From contig NC_081181.1 in NCBI RefSeq assembly GCF_029867415.1, forward strand, positions 122,031,183 through 122,095,182: 64,000 bases of DNA, written 5' to 3'. This document shows, one piece after another, positions 10,978-23,537 of this stretch. How positions within the stretch are numbered: the stretch's first letter is position 1; the number at the start of each line of letters is the position of its first letter. The translations under genes were made by a program, and so were the position numbers. Source of the DNA: Vicia villosa. Taxonomy: Eukaryota; Streptophyta; Magnoliopsida; Fabales; Fabaceae. Under the pieces are notes generated by a model. It was given only the letters and a program-made list of their open reading frames with translations. It had not been told where the DNA came from and did no database searches.

Positions 10978-13612
10978 TGAAGGTGGAGAAAAACACAAGA
11001 AAAGGGGGATTGAATTGTGTTCTTTATCAATTAAAATTCCCTTTCTTTAGAAATGTCTTTTCTTTCTTTCGTTTTTATCATCTATTGGATTATGCTTTTG
11101 ATGTTGCAGAAGCATGAAGATGTAGAACTACATAACCAATTAGATATTCATTTTAACTTCTGTGTGTCATCAGAACTTCTGACTTGCTCAGTACAGTTCT
11201 GAGGAGCTTTTGCTTGATTGTTCTAAGTTAAAATGAATAGTGCAGAAAGTAAAAAACACATTCATTTTTATCCAGATTCACCTTCTGAATAAGGTTACCT
11301 CCAGTCCACCCTCCTCAATTGATTTTCCTCTCAACAGAGGTCTTAATCCACTATAACCAAATCATGATTACAACTGCACGATCCTCCGTCGTGACTAACA
11401 AACCTGCACAGCCAACTGTTGTGACTAACCATCTGGATAGTAACTCGTTCAGTGATCTCCACGAGATATAACGTTCATTGACTTAGGAACCCTGCACAGA
11501 CTACCTGCTGTGACTAACCCTGCACAAGCTACCCGCGAGTGACTAACCTTGCACAAGCCAACTGCTCGTGACTAACCCTGCACAGCAAACCACTGTGACT
11601 AACCTTAGATGATGAACCGTTCAGGGATCCCACCAGGATATAACGTTCACCAGTCTACTAGAGATTACAAAAGTGCTTCTTATTCAAGCAGATTTTCTCC
11701 TATCTTAAGCACATATGTTTACGACACTCTGACTGGAAGTCACTTCTGGTGCCTAAACAATCTATCAGAAGTTCCTAAGATATTACACACTACGAGAAAC
11801 AACTCTATGTGTTTTTACATTTTATTACAAGTTATAAGAGAACTTGTAGTCTTCTTCTTTTATCTTCTGATTGAGATCTTCTCCTTCTTCTCGTAAGAAG
11901 ATTAAGAGACTCAACTCTTATGTTGGATGCTTCTTGCTTGATCTCTTTTATCTTCTGAAAGCTGATTAAGGAACACAACCCTTATTGAGAATGCTTCTTC
12001 AGAATGATGATCATCTTCTTCTCCTATAAGCAGATAAAGAGCAACAGCTCTTATTTGAGTTGCTTCTTGTGCTTCTACTTCCTTAAGCAGATTCATAACA
12101 GCAGTTCTGTTTTATATGCTTCTTCATATTGGTCTTCAGTTACTCCTTCTTCAATTCTGATCATAAAGCTTGTTACAGCTTGATGGCATGTCGATGAACA
12201 TCAGTATACATGAATCACTATCGAGCAACAACTCAGTGCATTCAGTTACTTCTGTTATTCAACATGAACAATGTAGGCATTGATCAAGTATGAGTATAGT
12301 TCATAATCTCCAATGGAGCATGCTGCTTAACAGCATAATCGACTTCTTCTTTTTCAGATGTCTTCTTCACTTAGGCTGATGATTAGTGTATAATAACACT
12401 ATGGATTAGTTCATCACATATTGAGTATGTGTTGCCTCTATGTATCTTCTGATGCATAACTTCATATTTCTTCATTTATATTGTCAAGCGCAGCTTCTCT
12501 CTGCAAAATTCCTCTCAAGATTTATCTTTTGCTACACTATGTAGTTGCTCCATGGATACATACTTTGGATTTACATTTTGATGTACTTTGGGTGTTCGAA
12601 TGGGCACTTGATGGCACACACCTCACACACTATCAAGTTTGAAGTTTGATTCAATTTATATCTTGATGAGTGGTTACCGTTGGAATCTAGCTGTTGAGAC
12701 TTGTTTGAAGATTTGCTTTTAATGCTCTGTCTCGTATGATCCTTTAATTGCAAGTGTTGTTCTCTGGAAGACCCTTTTCTTCAACAAGATGATTACAGTT
12801 GGCGGTGTGTTTCTTTGGTTTAGCTTGTCTTCCCAACGCGCTGCATGTGGGTTGCTTCTTCAATCAACCTTGGGAGTTATTCCACTTAATTGTTGTAACC
12901 ATTTTTCTAATGATTATGTTTGTAACGGTTCTCCCTTAGATTCTGAGACTTTGTTTTTCTCCTTTCAATATTGTTTTTATGTGATAGCTTCTATTCTTGT
13001 ACTTTGTAGACAAAGAATAAATGTCATGCGATCGTCTCTTTATTTTATCAAAGCTAGTTGTCTTTGAAGCTTCTGAATCTTCTGACTATTGAGTTATGAG
13101 TATCTTCCATAGATGTTGTAGTAGACGATGATGTTGCTTGTGATGACTTGATCTTTTGTCTTCAATTGGTTGAATTTCTGCGTTGCAACATCAGAACTTC
13201 TGATCTTTTATTCTTGTTGTACCGAGACTTCATGTATCAGATAATTCTTTGTAATTTCTTGAGGCTTGTCTGATGTACTTTTCTGATTCTGTGCTTGTTG
13301 TATGTAAGCATTGATATTGCTTGTTCTTCTGAGTGGTCTTGTCTCTGATTGTTGCTTCTCTTGCTTCTGATCTGCAATCTTTGGCTTGTTTGACATGTTC
13401 TTAATCAGAACATCTGATGAATGATGTTTAGCTTCGTCAATCTTTTGGATGTAGTTGTTGTACTCTTTTTATGATGAATCATGTATAAGATTTATCATAT
13501 AATATCTGCACACTAGATGAACCCATTAGTAATAAAATTGTTGCTCACAAAATATATGCTTGTTATCGTCAAAACTAGATTCTGAATATAGATTCTCAAT
13601 CTTGTTCTAACA
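10978..13612 (-). repeat. 3' LTR of the SIRE-like element
   Basis: This LTR of 2635 bp is bounded by TG (10978) and CA (13612) and abuts the polypurine tract at 13613. It contains short degenerate repeats around 11380-11610 (CTGCACA...GTGACTAAC, six or more times) and a run of TTCTTCTxxTTCTGAT-like units at 11870-12180. The open frames inside it are short and carry no recognisable domain. Confidence 0.85.
11380..11610 (+). repeat. degenerate GTGACTAAC short repeats inside the SIRE LTR
   Basis: The phrase (C)TGCACA(N 8-15)GTGACTAACC recurs about every 30-40 bp. It is part of the LTR and probably noncoding. Confidence 0.6.
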
Positions 13613-14181
13613 ATCTCCCCCTTTTTGATGATGACAAAAACCATGTATTTTGATGGAACAATTTTATGAGAGGATAATAATTAAGCAAGTAAACTTCATC
13701 TCATTTTTCATGTTCAATCAAGCAACTGATTTATTCATCAAAAACTAAACTCTTTCTTTCTCCCCCTTTTTTTTATCATAAAAAAATTTAAGAAGGTTGG
13801 ATCAGACTTAAAAATAATTTCTCCCCTGAGATGTATAGTCTTCCCATGAGTTAGGTAACCCTATGATCTAACTTCTGATTTATGGCTCCCCCTGAATTAA
13901 GTATTCCTCTTTGTTTCTGATTCAGACACTCCTGAGTTCTAACAATCTCCCCCTGAGATGAATAATTTCTAGTTTGTTTTTATTAGAAAAAATTGGTAGA
14001 TGTTAAACTGTGTATGCATGTATTTTCTGGGAATTCGAACAAATACTTCTGGGACACAAGTTTGGAATATATTTTAGAATTTCAGTTTTATCAGAACATG
14101 TTATAATTCCAGAACATCTATTTTCAAGTTTTCACTTTTGTATGTTTGTTTATCAGAATTCAACCATTTTGGTCAAGCACA
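13613..14181 (-). other. remaining internal region of the SIRE-like element with polypurine tracts
   Basis: On the minus strand the sequence ends AAAAAGGGGGAGAT at the LTR junction (13613-13626). Additional purine tracts occur near 13765 and a near copy, GGGGGAGATTGTTAGAACTC, near 13943. Repeated polypurine tracts with a second LTR-like start are typical of SIRE elements. No gag or pol is left. The segment stops abruptly at the truncated Ogre LTR. Confidence 0.75.
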
Positions 14182-15291
14182 TGACTATGGGATTGTGCTC
14201 TTGGCAGAAGTATAGCTTGGTAGAAACATGACTTTGGGGCTTTGTAACTTGCTCCATACGTGTCCAAAATTAATGAGACTAGGCTCAATAGATGGGGGAC
14301 ATGGTTGTCCCAATTCTTGTTTCAATGGATAGAGGAGATGACAAGGAAGAGAATGATACAAAGTTTGCATTCATGGCATTTCTGTAGAGCTCTAAAAATG
14401 GCTGGAGATTTGGCATGCCATGTGTTTGTTAAAATGCCAGGTCATGACCTGACTTGTGACCTGGATTATGACTTGGTTCAAATGAATTTTCAGCAACTTC
14501 ACACCACTTTAACTCTTCATACAAGCTTTAAATGAAAAAGTGTCAAACTACAAAGTTGTTCTCCTCTATGAGAGGAACAACTTTGATGTTGGAATTTTCT
14601 TCAAAAACTTCCATTTGCCACATGTAATCCAGTGCTGAAGTGGACTGCTTAACAAGATTTAAAGCATCAAAATTTTTCTAAGTGTTGAAATTTCCCTTTT
14701 TTGCTATTTTGGCAACTTTTTGTCGAACTCCCGATTTTATCCATTCTTTGACTTCCCTTGATTAATTTTCCACCAAAAGTCAATATTTGAATAATTCTTC
14801 TGATTTTGACCCAAAAGTCCACTGTTCTGATTTTTCCGACTATTGATGAAATTCCCGATTAAATCTCTTCTAGCCAAATCCAGTCAAACAAACACATCCA
14901 CACAATCGGTATGAGAAGCTCTCCACACATAGAAGCCATTCCTGATTAAATGTTGACCAGAAAGTCAACTGGTTGACTTTGGTCAAAGAAACCCTGATTT
15001 AAGGAACCAGATGATTTGCAGGCCAGTATCCTTCAATCAATGCCTTGACTTGAGATTGAGAAAAACCCCAATCTAGGAGGACTTCCTTGAACATGGAACC
15101 ACATGATTATACCTCAGTCTCCTTATTTTCTGGTCAAAATTCTTTGCCACAGAGCTTTTTCTTGCTAGTCTTTGATTGACCAATGATATGCATGCATGGG
15201 TATGGATTATGACCTAAGTGATGTATGTACATGAATGTAAAGCCTAAGCCAGTTAGAAGTTAAAAGGGTAGGACAAATTTGGGGTATGACA
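14182..15291 (-). repeat. truncated 3' LTR of the Ogre
   Basis: It matches 36358-37661 of the 5' LTR except that the equivalent of 36481-36674 (194 bp) is missing. The LTR edge TGTCATACCCC is at 15291 on the minus strand. The rest of the LTR, about 2.8 kb including its outer end, is gone: sequence changes abruptly to SIRE internal DNA at 14181. Confidence 0.9.
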
Positions 15292-15304
15292 GCTGCCCCT
15301 ATTT
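15292..15304 (-). other. polypurine tract of the Ogre
   Basis: On the minus strand AAATAGGGGCAGC directly precedes the LTR start TGTCATACCCC. The same tract, AAATAGGGGCATC, occurs at the equivalent place in the 46-57 kb element, which supports the call. Confidence 0.9.
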
Positions 15305-15639
15305 AATCGTCTTAAACCTGAATGTGAGATTGGCGCTAGCCTTTCGAACATTTAAGGTAGAAGAAGATTAAATATCAAAGTGCCACAAATTTGTCCTAAA
15401 GAGAAGATGGTAAATGATATCCTTATTTTTTGCTTTTGTTTTGATATCTGCTGGGGAAAGAGGAATGTTTTTTTTTTTGGTGGAAAAGTTTATGGTAAGC
15501 AATGGTTGGATGGTGATAGCTTGTAACGTAGCCAAGGTGCCAATACAAGGTTCTCAATGGAAATGATTGTTGTATGAAACTGTGATTTGAAAATACGGGT
15601 TTGATGGAAAGGTAGGACCTACGATCCATGACTAGAAAC

Positions 15640-16335
15640 TAGGGTAAGGTCAACGGACCTACGACCCACAAGAATTGGAAAAGACGAGGATAAGGTCAAC
15701 GGACCTACGATCCACAAGAATGAAAAAGATGAGGATAAGGTCAACGGACCTACGATCCACAAGAATTGAAAGAGATGAGGATAAGGTCAACGGACCTACG
15801 ATCCACAAGAATGAAAAAGACGAGGATAAGGTCAACGGACCTACGATCCACAAGAATTGGCAAAGATGAGGATAAGGTCAACGGACCTACGATCCACAAG
15901 AATTGGAAAAGATGAGGATAAGGTCAACAGACCTACGATCCACAAGAATATAAAGAGATGAGGATAAGGTCAACGGACCTACGATCCACAAGAATGAAAA
16001 AGACGAGGATAAGGTCAACGGACCTACGATCCACAAGAATTGGCAAAGATGAGGATAAGGTCAACGAACCTACGATCCACAAGAATTGGCAAAGATGAGG
16101 ATAAGGTCAACGGACCTACGATCCACAAGAATTGGAAAAGATGAGGATAAGGTCAACGGACCTACGATCCACAAGAATTGAAAGAGATGAGGATAAGGTC
16201 AACGGACCTACGATCCACAAGAATGAAAAAGACGAGGATAAGGTCAACGGACCTACGATCCACAAGAATGAAAAAGATGAGGATAAGGTTAACGGACCTA
16301 CGATCATCAAGAATGAAAAAGACGAGGATCAACAA
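15640..16335. repeat. minisatellite of about 46 bp in the Ogre 3' UTR
   Basis: About 15 head-to-tail copies share the core AAGGTCAACGGACCTACGAT followed by CCACAAGAAT and a variable GAAAAAGA/TTGGCAAAGA joint. Units vary from 45 to 49 bp. Apparent open frames on both strands here are products of the repeat. Ogre 3' UTRs are known to harbour such arrays and to seed satellites. Confidence 0.93.
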
Positions 16336-16548
16336 TGAGGCCGGAGCACAAGAAGATTATTGACAACACTGAGGCTAGGGATTGGGAATTGGTTTTGAAA
16401 TGGCTTGCCAGGACAGAAACTAGGTTTTGAAAGGGTTTGCCAGGATGCGAATTGGGCTTTGAAATGGTTTGAAGGTCGGAAGGCAAAGGATTCGCAACAC
16501 GGGGGTTGGACTTGAAAAGTTTTCCCATACGGGGGAAGGGACCACGGA

Positions 16549-17039
16549 GACTAGTGACGACTAGACTCGATCAAAAGACATAATCACGAAGATGTTGATG
16601 CTTGCGGAGCATAAGAATTACATTAATCCCTCAGGCCAAAGGCGGGGTGTAGCTCTTCAAGAGTGGCAGTCGTTCGAATTGCCACACACCAAGTATGGTA
16701 ATTCAAACGATTGAAAAATGAGATGGGTTGAATGCCCACCCTCATTCGCACTCTAATTTGCACGCAGCACACGGGAAATAACCACAACAAGACTAGTGAC
16801 GACTAGACTTGACAAGAAGATGGAAGTAACCACTGGGAATTACGGAGATATTGATGCTTGCGAAGCATAAGAATTACATGAATCCCTCAGGCCAAAGGCG
16901 GGGTGTAACTCTTCAAGAGCGGCAATCGTTCGAATTGCCACACACCAAGTATGGTTATTCAAACGATTGAAAAATGAGATGGGTTGAATGCCCACCCTCA
17001 TTCACGCTCTATTCTGCACGCAGCACGCGGGAAATAACC
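16549..17039. repeat. direct duplication of about 200-245 bp in the Ogre 3' UTR
   Basis: Two copies, about 16549-16783 and 16791-17039, share GACTAGTGACGACTAGACT, ATGCTTGCGGAGCATAAGAA, CAGGCCAAAGGCGGGGTGTA and CACGCAGCAC. They differ by scattered substitutions and a short insertion. They are noncoding. Confidence 0.8.
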
Positions 17040-18234
17040 TCGGAGACAACGATTCTGACGAAGAAAGACATTGCATCCGATCCACATTGGGGAGGGAAGA
17101 TGAGACTTCTTCCGGGGATTAGGGATACCAGGTATCAGCACAGTGGCATAAGGAGATTTGTAATGTAGTAGCAGATATCAATCGAAGTTTGTAAGGACAA
17201 TATTTTATGTGGGGAAGTATCATTGTCTCGATTGGGTGCTGATTTATATTATCTGGCTTATGCTTTGTATGCATGTTTGAATTTTTCTATGGCGTAATGA
17301 TCCGCTTTGACGGATATGCTACGCTTTTGAGGATGCAATGTTATATGCAGTGAACGCTATATGCAGAGTGCCAAATAAAGGCATTGATGAGGTAGCAGAG
17401 CGGGATCATTGGGGTCCGTTGCTTATTCTCTTGAGACGCCATTGTGAGTGGGCGTTGGAAACCTCAGTACCAAAGATTATTGGCAACAGTGTTGAAGATT
17501 AGAACATAGCTCCGTTGGGGAGGAGGTGACTTCGCCCGACTTTCCTTACATCCTATTGTCGCGGGGAAAAATCGTTTGTTTTTTGTGATGAGACACCTGA
17601 TGCCTTCTTTGGGCTCGAGTGCTCAAAAAAATGATTTTTCTTTTGTACGGACCAAACTTTTTATTGTTTCCAAAAGAGGAAAAGGAAAAAAGTTGCAATA
17701 ACCTAAAAGTGGGGGAGAGATCTTGGGTAAGAGGGTCGGTTATACGAAGGGAAGGTATTAGCACCCAACGTATCTATAGTACTCTATAGGTTTCTTTGCT
17801 TTGTTTTTCATTCCATGTTATTGAGAGGTTCTGTTGTGAAATAGGTGGGACCTAAGGTGTTTGTTTGATTATGCTCGCAAAGATCATCGCTATCCTCTGC
17901 ATACATATCCCGTAGAGGGAATCAGAGCATCTGTAGCTCGGGGTCTACGGGTGCTAAGGTTTGAATGGTTTTTTTTGTTTTATTTTGCTCGCCAAGGATC
18001 GACCTTGTGCCTACGTATTCTCAAAGGGATGTTGAGAAAGTCAGAGCAATCGTAGTTCCCACTTATGCTAGTGGAAGCAAAGGATAAGAGACAAATGTCA
18101 TCTAAATGTTCGATGTATCTAATCTATATCATCACATACATCTGCTTGTTTTTTGTTTGAAAATCTTTTCATTATAAGCCCGGGGCCATGCCACTTAGGG
18201 TGCTTAGAATGATAAAGATGTTTTTTGTTGTTTA

Positions 18235-18850
18235 ACCAGCCTTGTGGCAAAAACTTTCAATGAAGTCAGCCTTGTGACAAAAAGTTTTGATTAATCAGCC
18301 AGCCTCGTGGCAAAAGTTTCAATGAAGTCAGCCTTGTGACAAAAACTTTGATTAATCAGCCAGTATGGTGGCAAAATGGTTTGATTGATTAGCCAGCCTT
18401 GTGGCAAAAAAGTTTGATTGATTAGCCAGCCTTGTGGCAAAAAGTTTGATAAATTAATTGTTTGTGATGATATAGAAGAGATACTCCTATCATAGAGATG
18501 ATAAATGTCTAATCTCCTAGGTTTTTTGATTTGGATATTGGGGATGCTTATAAGAAGCCCGTGGGTCCTTGTACGAAGCCCAAGAGGAGGCTATCCGAGG
18601 GTCCTTGCATTGTAAGCCCAAGAGGAGGCTATGGGAGGGACAATCCAGGGTCCTTGCATTGTAAGCCCAAGAGGAGGCTATGGGAGGGTCACTCGTTTGT
18701 ACAAAGCCCAAGGGGAGGCATGGTATAGTTGGTCTGAGCTCTTAGAGCGATTTCACCGGGAAACCATACTCTATGTCCTAACCTAAACTAGTGGAGATTC
18801 TTTGCACGTAGCCCAATAGGAGGCTATGGGGAACCTAGTGTTATACTAAG
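18235..18850. repeat. tandem repeats inside the solo LTR
   Basis: 18235-18450 contains repeats of AGCCAGCCTTGTGGCAAAA followed by GTTTGATTGATT. 18550-18840 contains AAGCCCAAGAGGAGGCTATG-type units of about 40 bp. Similar GTACAAAGCCCA...GAGGCT units recur in the LTR at 62640-63060, so this is a variable, repeat-prone zone of Ogre LTRs. Confidence 0.8.
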
Positions 18851-20089
18851 TTGAACAAGCACACATATCACACATATGAACAAACATGAACAAGTATGAA
18901 CAAACATGAACAGGTATGAACAATTATATATATGACAAAGTGTGTGTATATAATGGAGTTTATGAAGGAAATATACCTGTAAGCATGATCCATTTGTATA
19001 CACAGGGCTCGGGACTCACACTCGGGGAGAGGTCCACTTGAATTTATTCAAAGCTATGTAAACAGGTTTTTACAAAGTGGCTGGGGACTTATACCTACAT
19101 GGAGGCCCATGGTATATTTTTGGGAAGATTTAAAGAAAAACCTTCATTTTTGGTTTGTTATTCAAAGTTAAAAATCAAATTGATCGAGATATGTACAAAA
19201 CAGTGTGTGTACAATGAAATACCTAATTTCATGTACTGGAATGGGTATGTACAAAAAGGGGCTTGGGACTTATACCTACGTGGAGGCCCGTGTTTTATTT
19301 ACAAAACATGGTTGATTGTTTATTTACAGGACGCGAGGTTTCGCTTTTGAAAAACTGTTTGAAGGTTTGTTTTAAAAGTTTATTCTGTTTGAAGAAAAAC
19401 TGTACAAAAAAGAAAAGAAATGGGACTTACACTCTCTAATATTCGAGAGGCCCCTGTTTTATTTTCATAAAACAGGGTGGGTGGTTTTGAAAAAAAGATG
19501 TGAGATTTATTGTTTTGAAAAACTGTTTGAAAAAGTATTGTTTTGAAAAAGCTTTCTGTACAAAGAAAAACTGTAAAAGGAAAAAAAGAGTGGGTCTTAT
19601 ACTCTCTAATATTCGAGAGGCCCCTGTTCGTTTTGAAAATCAATTGATCAATTAAAAAGATTTAATCAATAGTTCAAAAAGAAATGGTTTATCGTTTTTG
19701 AAAAGAATCGCGATCGCTCGTTTTAAAACGATTTGAATTTGAAAGAAATCAACTTAATTAAGTTTTAAACAAGTTTTAATGCTTAATTAGGATCTAAGTG
19801 ATTAGGGTTTGATCACAAAAATATTTACAAGTGATTAGGTTTGAAAAAATCAAATAAAACAATATTTAAAGTATTTGAAAATACCTAAAAACATGTCATT
19901 TTAAACCTAATTAAAAACACATTAAATAAATATTTTTTTGTGATTTTTTTTGATATTGTCAAAATATGTATATTAAATAAGAAGTGTGTAAAAAATGAAG
20001 GGAAAATAAATTAATTTGAATGGTTAAATTAATTGGTGAAGTTGTGAAGAAATTGAAGAAAAATAGTGATAAAAAAAATTGGTTTTGTC

Positions 20090-20175
20090 TTCCAAAGGGC
20101 TTGAACCCACGACCTGGAGGTTGTTTCTCAAAACAAAAGCCAACTGAGCCACGCTTGTGGCTTGTAACATATACG
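20090..20175 (-). promoter_or_regulatory. tRNA-like segment (A and B box) inside the solo LTR
   Basis: On the minus strand, TGGCTCAGTTGG (20151-20140) fits the RNA polymerase III A box and GGTTCAAGCCC (20107-20097) is close to the B box, about 32 bp apart as in tRNA genes. The bases around the B box, GTGGGTTCAAGCCC, form a partial T-arm. A complete cloverleaf and CCA-compatible acceptor are not evident, so this is a tRNA-derived relic or internal promoter and not a tRNA gene. Confidence 0.5.
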
Positions 20176-21104
20176 CGTCCATTTAGTTATATTAACAAAC
20201 AAGAATTTGAAATTTCTGAACCAAAAAAACGCGCCAAGAACACCAACCCCATTTGAATTTGAAAATCTTCAAAACTGAACCAAATTGATCAAGTGAAGGG
20301 TGTATCTTACTCGGTTTTTCATAAGGAACATGATGGTACCATTTAATTCCATTTATTTTCACTCTTGGGTGATCAATTTTCTGATGAACACGAAGAACCC
20401 TAATATGACAAATCTTTGTGAAATCGTGTATGATCATGATATGATGCAATTGATTGAGGGTTAATGATCCTCATAGGTGCAGAAACAAGATGGCAAAGCA
20501 ATATTTCATTTATGATGCATGATTCATAGAGTTTGAAGTTCATGAGTACTTACCTCAAAAACGGCCAAGCTGGGATTCGAATTCTGCAATAGAGGTGTTA
20601 CAGAAGTTGTTTCTTGATCTGGATAGCTTCAATGGACCATATGGAAGGTGTCTGGATGCTTGGAGTGGATTGAAAACATCTGGATCAGTTGGTGGAACCC
20701 GATCTGCAGTAGGAGCAAGTGAGAATCGAGCTTGATGATTCTGATGTTTCAGGTTGATGATGAGTGTTTGGATAGTTCATATGAAGTATATGGATGGTGT
20801 TTGAAGTGTTAGTTTGGACAGAAATGACCTGGAATTGATTTTGGCATGATAAGGCTTAGGTTATGCATATTTGGAGGTGAGATGATGATTCTGAGTTTTG
20901 GGTGTTTTTGGGGTGTGTGGATGGATCAAACACTTCACATTTGATGTTTATGGGATGTTAGAACCCTCAATTTGCTTAGAAATTGCAAGAGATGGAAATT
21001 GCAATTCTCCCTCTTTGAAACTCATGAAACTTGTAACTTAAGAAAGAAGAGAGAAAACCTATGATTATGAGGTTTTGGTGTGAATTTGAATGAAGTTTGG
21101 ACCT

Positions 21105-21115
21105 CTATTTATAGG
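21105..21115 (-). promoter_or_regulatory. TATA box of the solo LTR
   Basis: The minus strand reads CCTATAAATAG. The same motif occurs at the matching place in both LTRs of the 46-57 kb element, which supports it as the LTR promoter. Confidence 0.7.
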
Positions 21116-22695
21116 CCAAAGTTTCTGAATACAAAGCTCTTGCAAGTTGATCAAGAATGGTGATTTGGCACTTAAGAGATAGAATGGAATCTTACCATTT
21201 AATGCATATGGTTAAAGTTACTAAACCATGGTTAAAATTGGCTATGCTTCTTATCTCTTTCCATTCTGATCTCAAACCAGAAAATATCTATCAATTATTG
21301 CATTGGTGTGTCATCACTTGGATCATTGGCCATATAGTATAGAAACTTAGTGAAAATGGCTTGAAATTTCAAGTGAAAAGTTCACTAATGTCAAAATTCA
21401 AAACCATAGCTATGCTCCATATTTTTTCATGCTCTTGGACATTTTGGAAAGCTCATGTTACACACTTCAAAACCCTAGTTGAAAGTTTCTTCAAGACCTT
21501 TAAGGAAATGGGTGAAAAAGATCCATGAACTTTGATGAAAATGAAGTTTTAAGTGAAATTTTCAAAAAGTACCAACTTTGAAGCACCATATCTCTTAAAT
21601 GGTTGATCTTATGGAAAAAATTTATATGTGTCAAAGTTGTTTATTGGATCAAAATCTACAACTTTCATGTTGGAAGTTTTTTTCAGTTTGTAGGTGAAAT
21701 TTTGAGTTATTCCCTTCCAAAGTTTGGAAAAAACCATGAAAAACACTTAGAAAAATTTTCCAAGTATGAAAGTCAAACTTTTGACTTTTTGATTCTTGAT
21801 TGATTTTCTTGATTTTTCTTGATCAAATGACTTCTCATATCATATATTGATGATTCAAAACTTCAAAAGTCATGGTTGACCAAAATTCCCCAAAAGTCAA
21901 TGGTGATCTTGTACAGTTGACTTTTTCAGACGAATCGCGTTTCTGGAGATTTCAAATGAAACAGGCTATCCTCACCAAATGAATAGTATGAATGGACCAT
22001 ATTGAAGCATTAGAGGATATTGAGCCATGGTTTGAGTTGTGGCACCATGTCCTGATTAAAAAATCAGTGGTTCAGTGAATTAGGTCAAAAACCCTAATTG
22101 TCGACCTGATGAAATTGATGCCTGTAGGTCTTGGATTGAGATGTAATTTCCATTGTATATTGTCATAGGGATTATTTGAAGATGATTGAAACCTTTGATT
22201 GACTTCCTGGGGATTTTTAGGGTTTCCCAAATGTGATCCCTGATTTCAGTCCCTGATAGTTCAAAACCCTAATTCTGATGATTTGTCTGATCAATCTTTG
22301 TATAGGAGATGTTCTGAGCCAATGGATTAGGTCAAAATGATGCACTTGGGGTCTTGAGGTCATGTCCCAAGTCATTAGGTCAAATCCTGAGCAAAAGTCA
22401 AGAGTATGCTATCTTCAGTCAAAACCCTAATTCAGTCGATTCAAAGCTGTTGAGTTTGTTGAAATGAATCTCTGAGGACCAAATGTTGATTGTTGATGAA
22501 GATGATTCATTTGAAATGAAGGGAGAACAAAACCCTAATTGATTGTTACTTGTATTGATGAGTGATTTCCTGATCAAATCCTGCTGAGTCACAAGTAGCA
22601 AACACAAGCTATGCAATTTGTTAGAGATGCAAATGATGCATATGCAAATGATGTGAGGTGGTATCTTAGGTCAAAAATTGGGGTATGACACCTAT

Positions 22696-23537
22696 ACGAC
22701 TTGGGGAATCATGAGTTTTGAGAAACCATTCTTCGTCTGTCATCTGGAAGAGGGACATGGACCTCTTCAGGTGCCCCATGCTTACCAGTACTGATGAATT
22801 ATACGTTTGAACTTTCGCGCGGGATGATGACGACCTTTGTGACATGTCGTAAGCCGAGATGACGGCTAGAACCTGCAACCTGCATAGAAAACAACGTTTG
22901 GATGAAAATGGTGCCCCTTAGAGCACTTTTATGTTTAGGTAACATCATGTTTCATTTTGGCATAACCATTATTCCCCCATGTTTCCAATGCAATGTTTAA
23001 TAACGAATTAAATCACATCTCGCATACGAAAAATGAAAAGTAACAAGGAAAGCTTTTTAACAATAGGATCATTTTATTGATTGCATGCCTATGAATAGGC
23101 TTCTGTACAAGGAAGCAACTCCTAAATGAGGTGGTTGCGAAAAAGAAAATAAAATGCAAAGAGCAAAATGGCAAAGATAAATGCTCGAATTTCCATTAAA
23201 ACTGATATTGCTACAGTTCCCATATCCTTGATCCTCTCAATGCTTTGCTTCAGAAGGGTAATGGTTGGATTGATCTGTCCGTTCTGCCAAGGGCGTATGG
23301 TGGTCTTTGTGAAGGATATTCAGACTGCAGCCTCTCGCTTTTGATCCCTAACTTTTGCCTGGATCGCCCTTTCGGGTTTTCAATCCAGCGGGATACCCCT
23401 TTTTTCCTAAGTCGCCCTTTCGGATTTTCGACTTAGCGGGTTATTCTCTTTTGTTTTATCCCTAATTTTTGCCCAAACCCTTTTGGTTTGCCGGGATGCC
23501 CTTATTTTTGCCTAGGTACGTCGACCTAGCGGGTCTT
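22696..23537 (-). other. Ogre 3' UTR, integrase-proximal part
   Basis: This is noncoding. It contains repeated phrases of the type GCCCTTTCGGGTTTTC...AGCGGGATACCC (23340-23540). Related phrases recur at 51895-51995 in the non-autonomous element, showing shared ancestry of their 3' regions. Confidence 0.7.

Larger units (their letters stand above)
17557..22690 (-). mobile_element. solo LTR of an Ogre-type element
   Basis: The segment is 5134 bp, starts TGTCGCGGGG and ends GGGGTATGACA, with target duplication CCTAT at 17552-17556 and 22691-22695. There is no internal region, which indicates LTR-LTR recombination after insertion. It carries the block GTCGGTTATACGAAGGGAAG-GTATTAGCACCC near 17732, shared with the other Ogre LTRs here, a TATA box near 21110, a tRNA-like box pair near 20100-20150 and tandem repeats at 18235-18850. 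It lies in the Ogre 3' UTR, so it is younger than that Ogre. Confidence 0.9.

Noticed and set aside
14260..14535. 91-codon plus-strand frame repeated at 36675-36905
   Set aside because: It lies in the Ogre LTR and is the same sequence in both LTR copies; no domain and antisense to element transcription.
15640..16360. Repetitive open frames on both strands
   Set aside because: Both follow from the 46-bp minisatellite; no start context, no domain.
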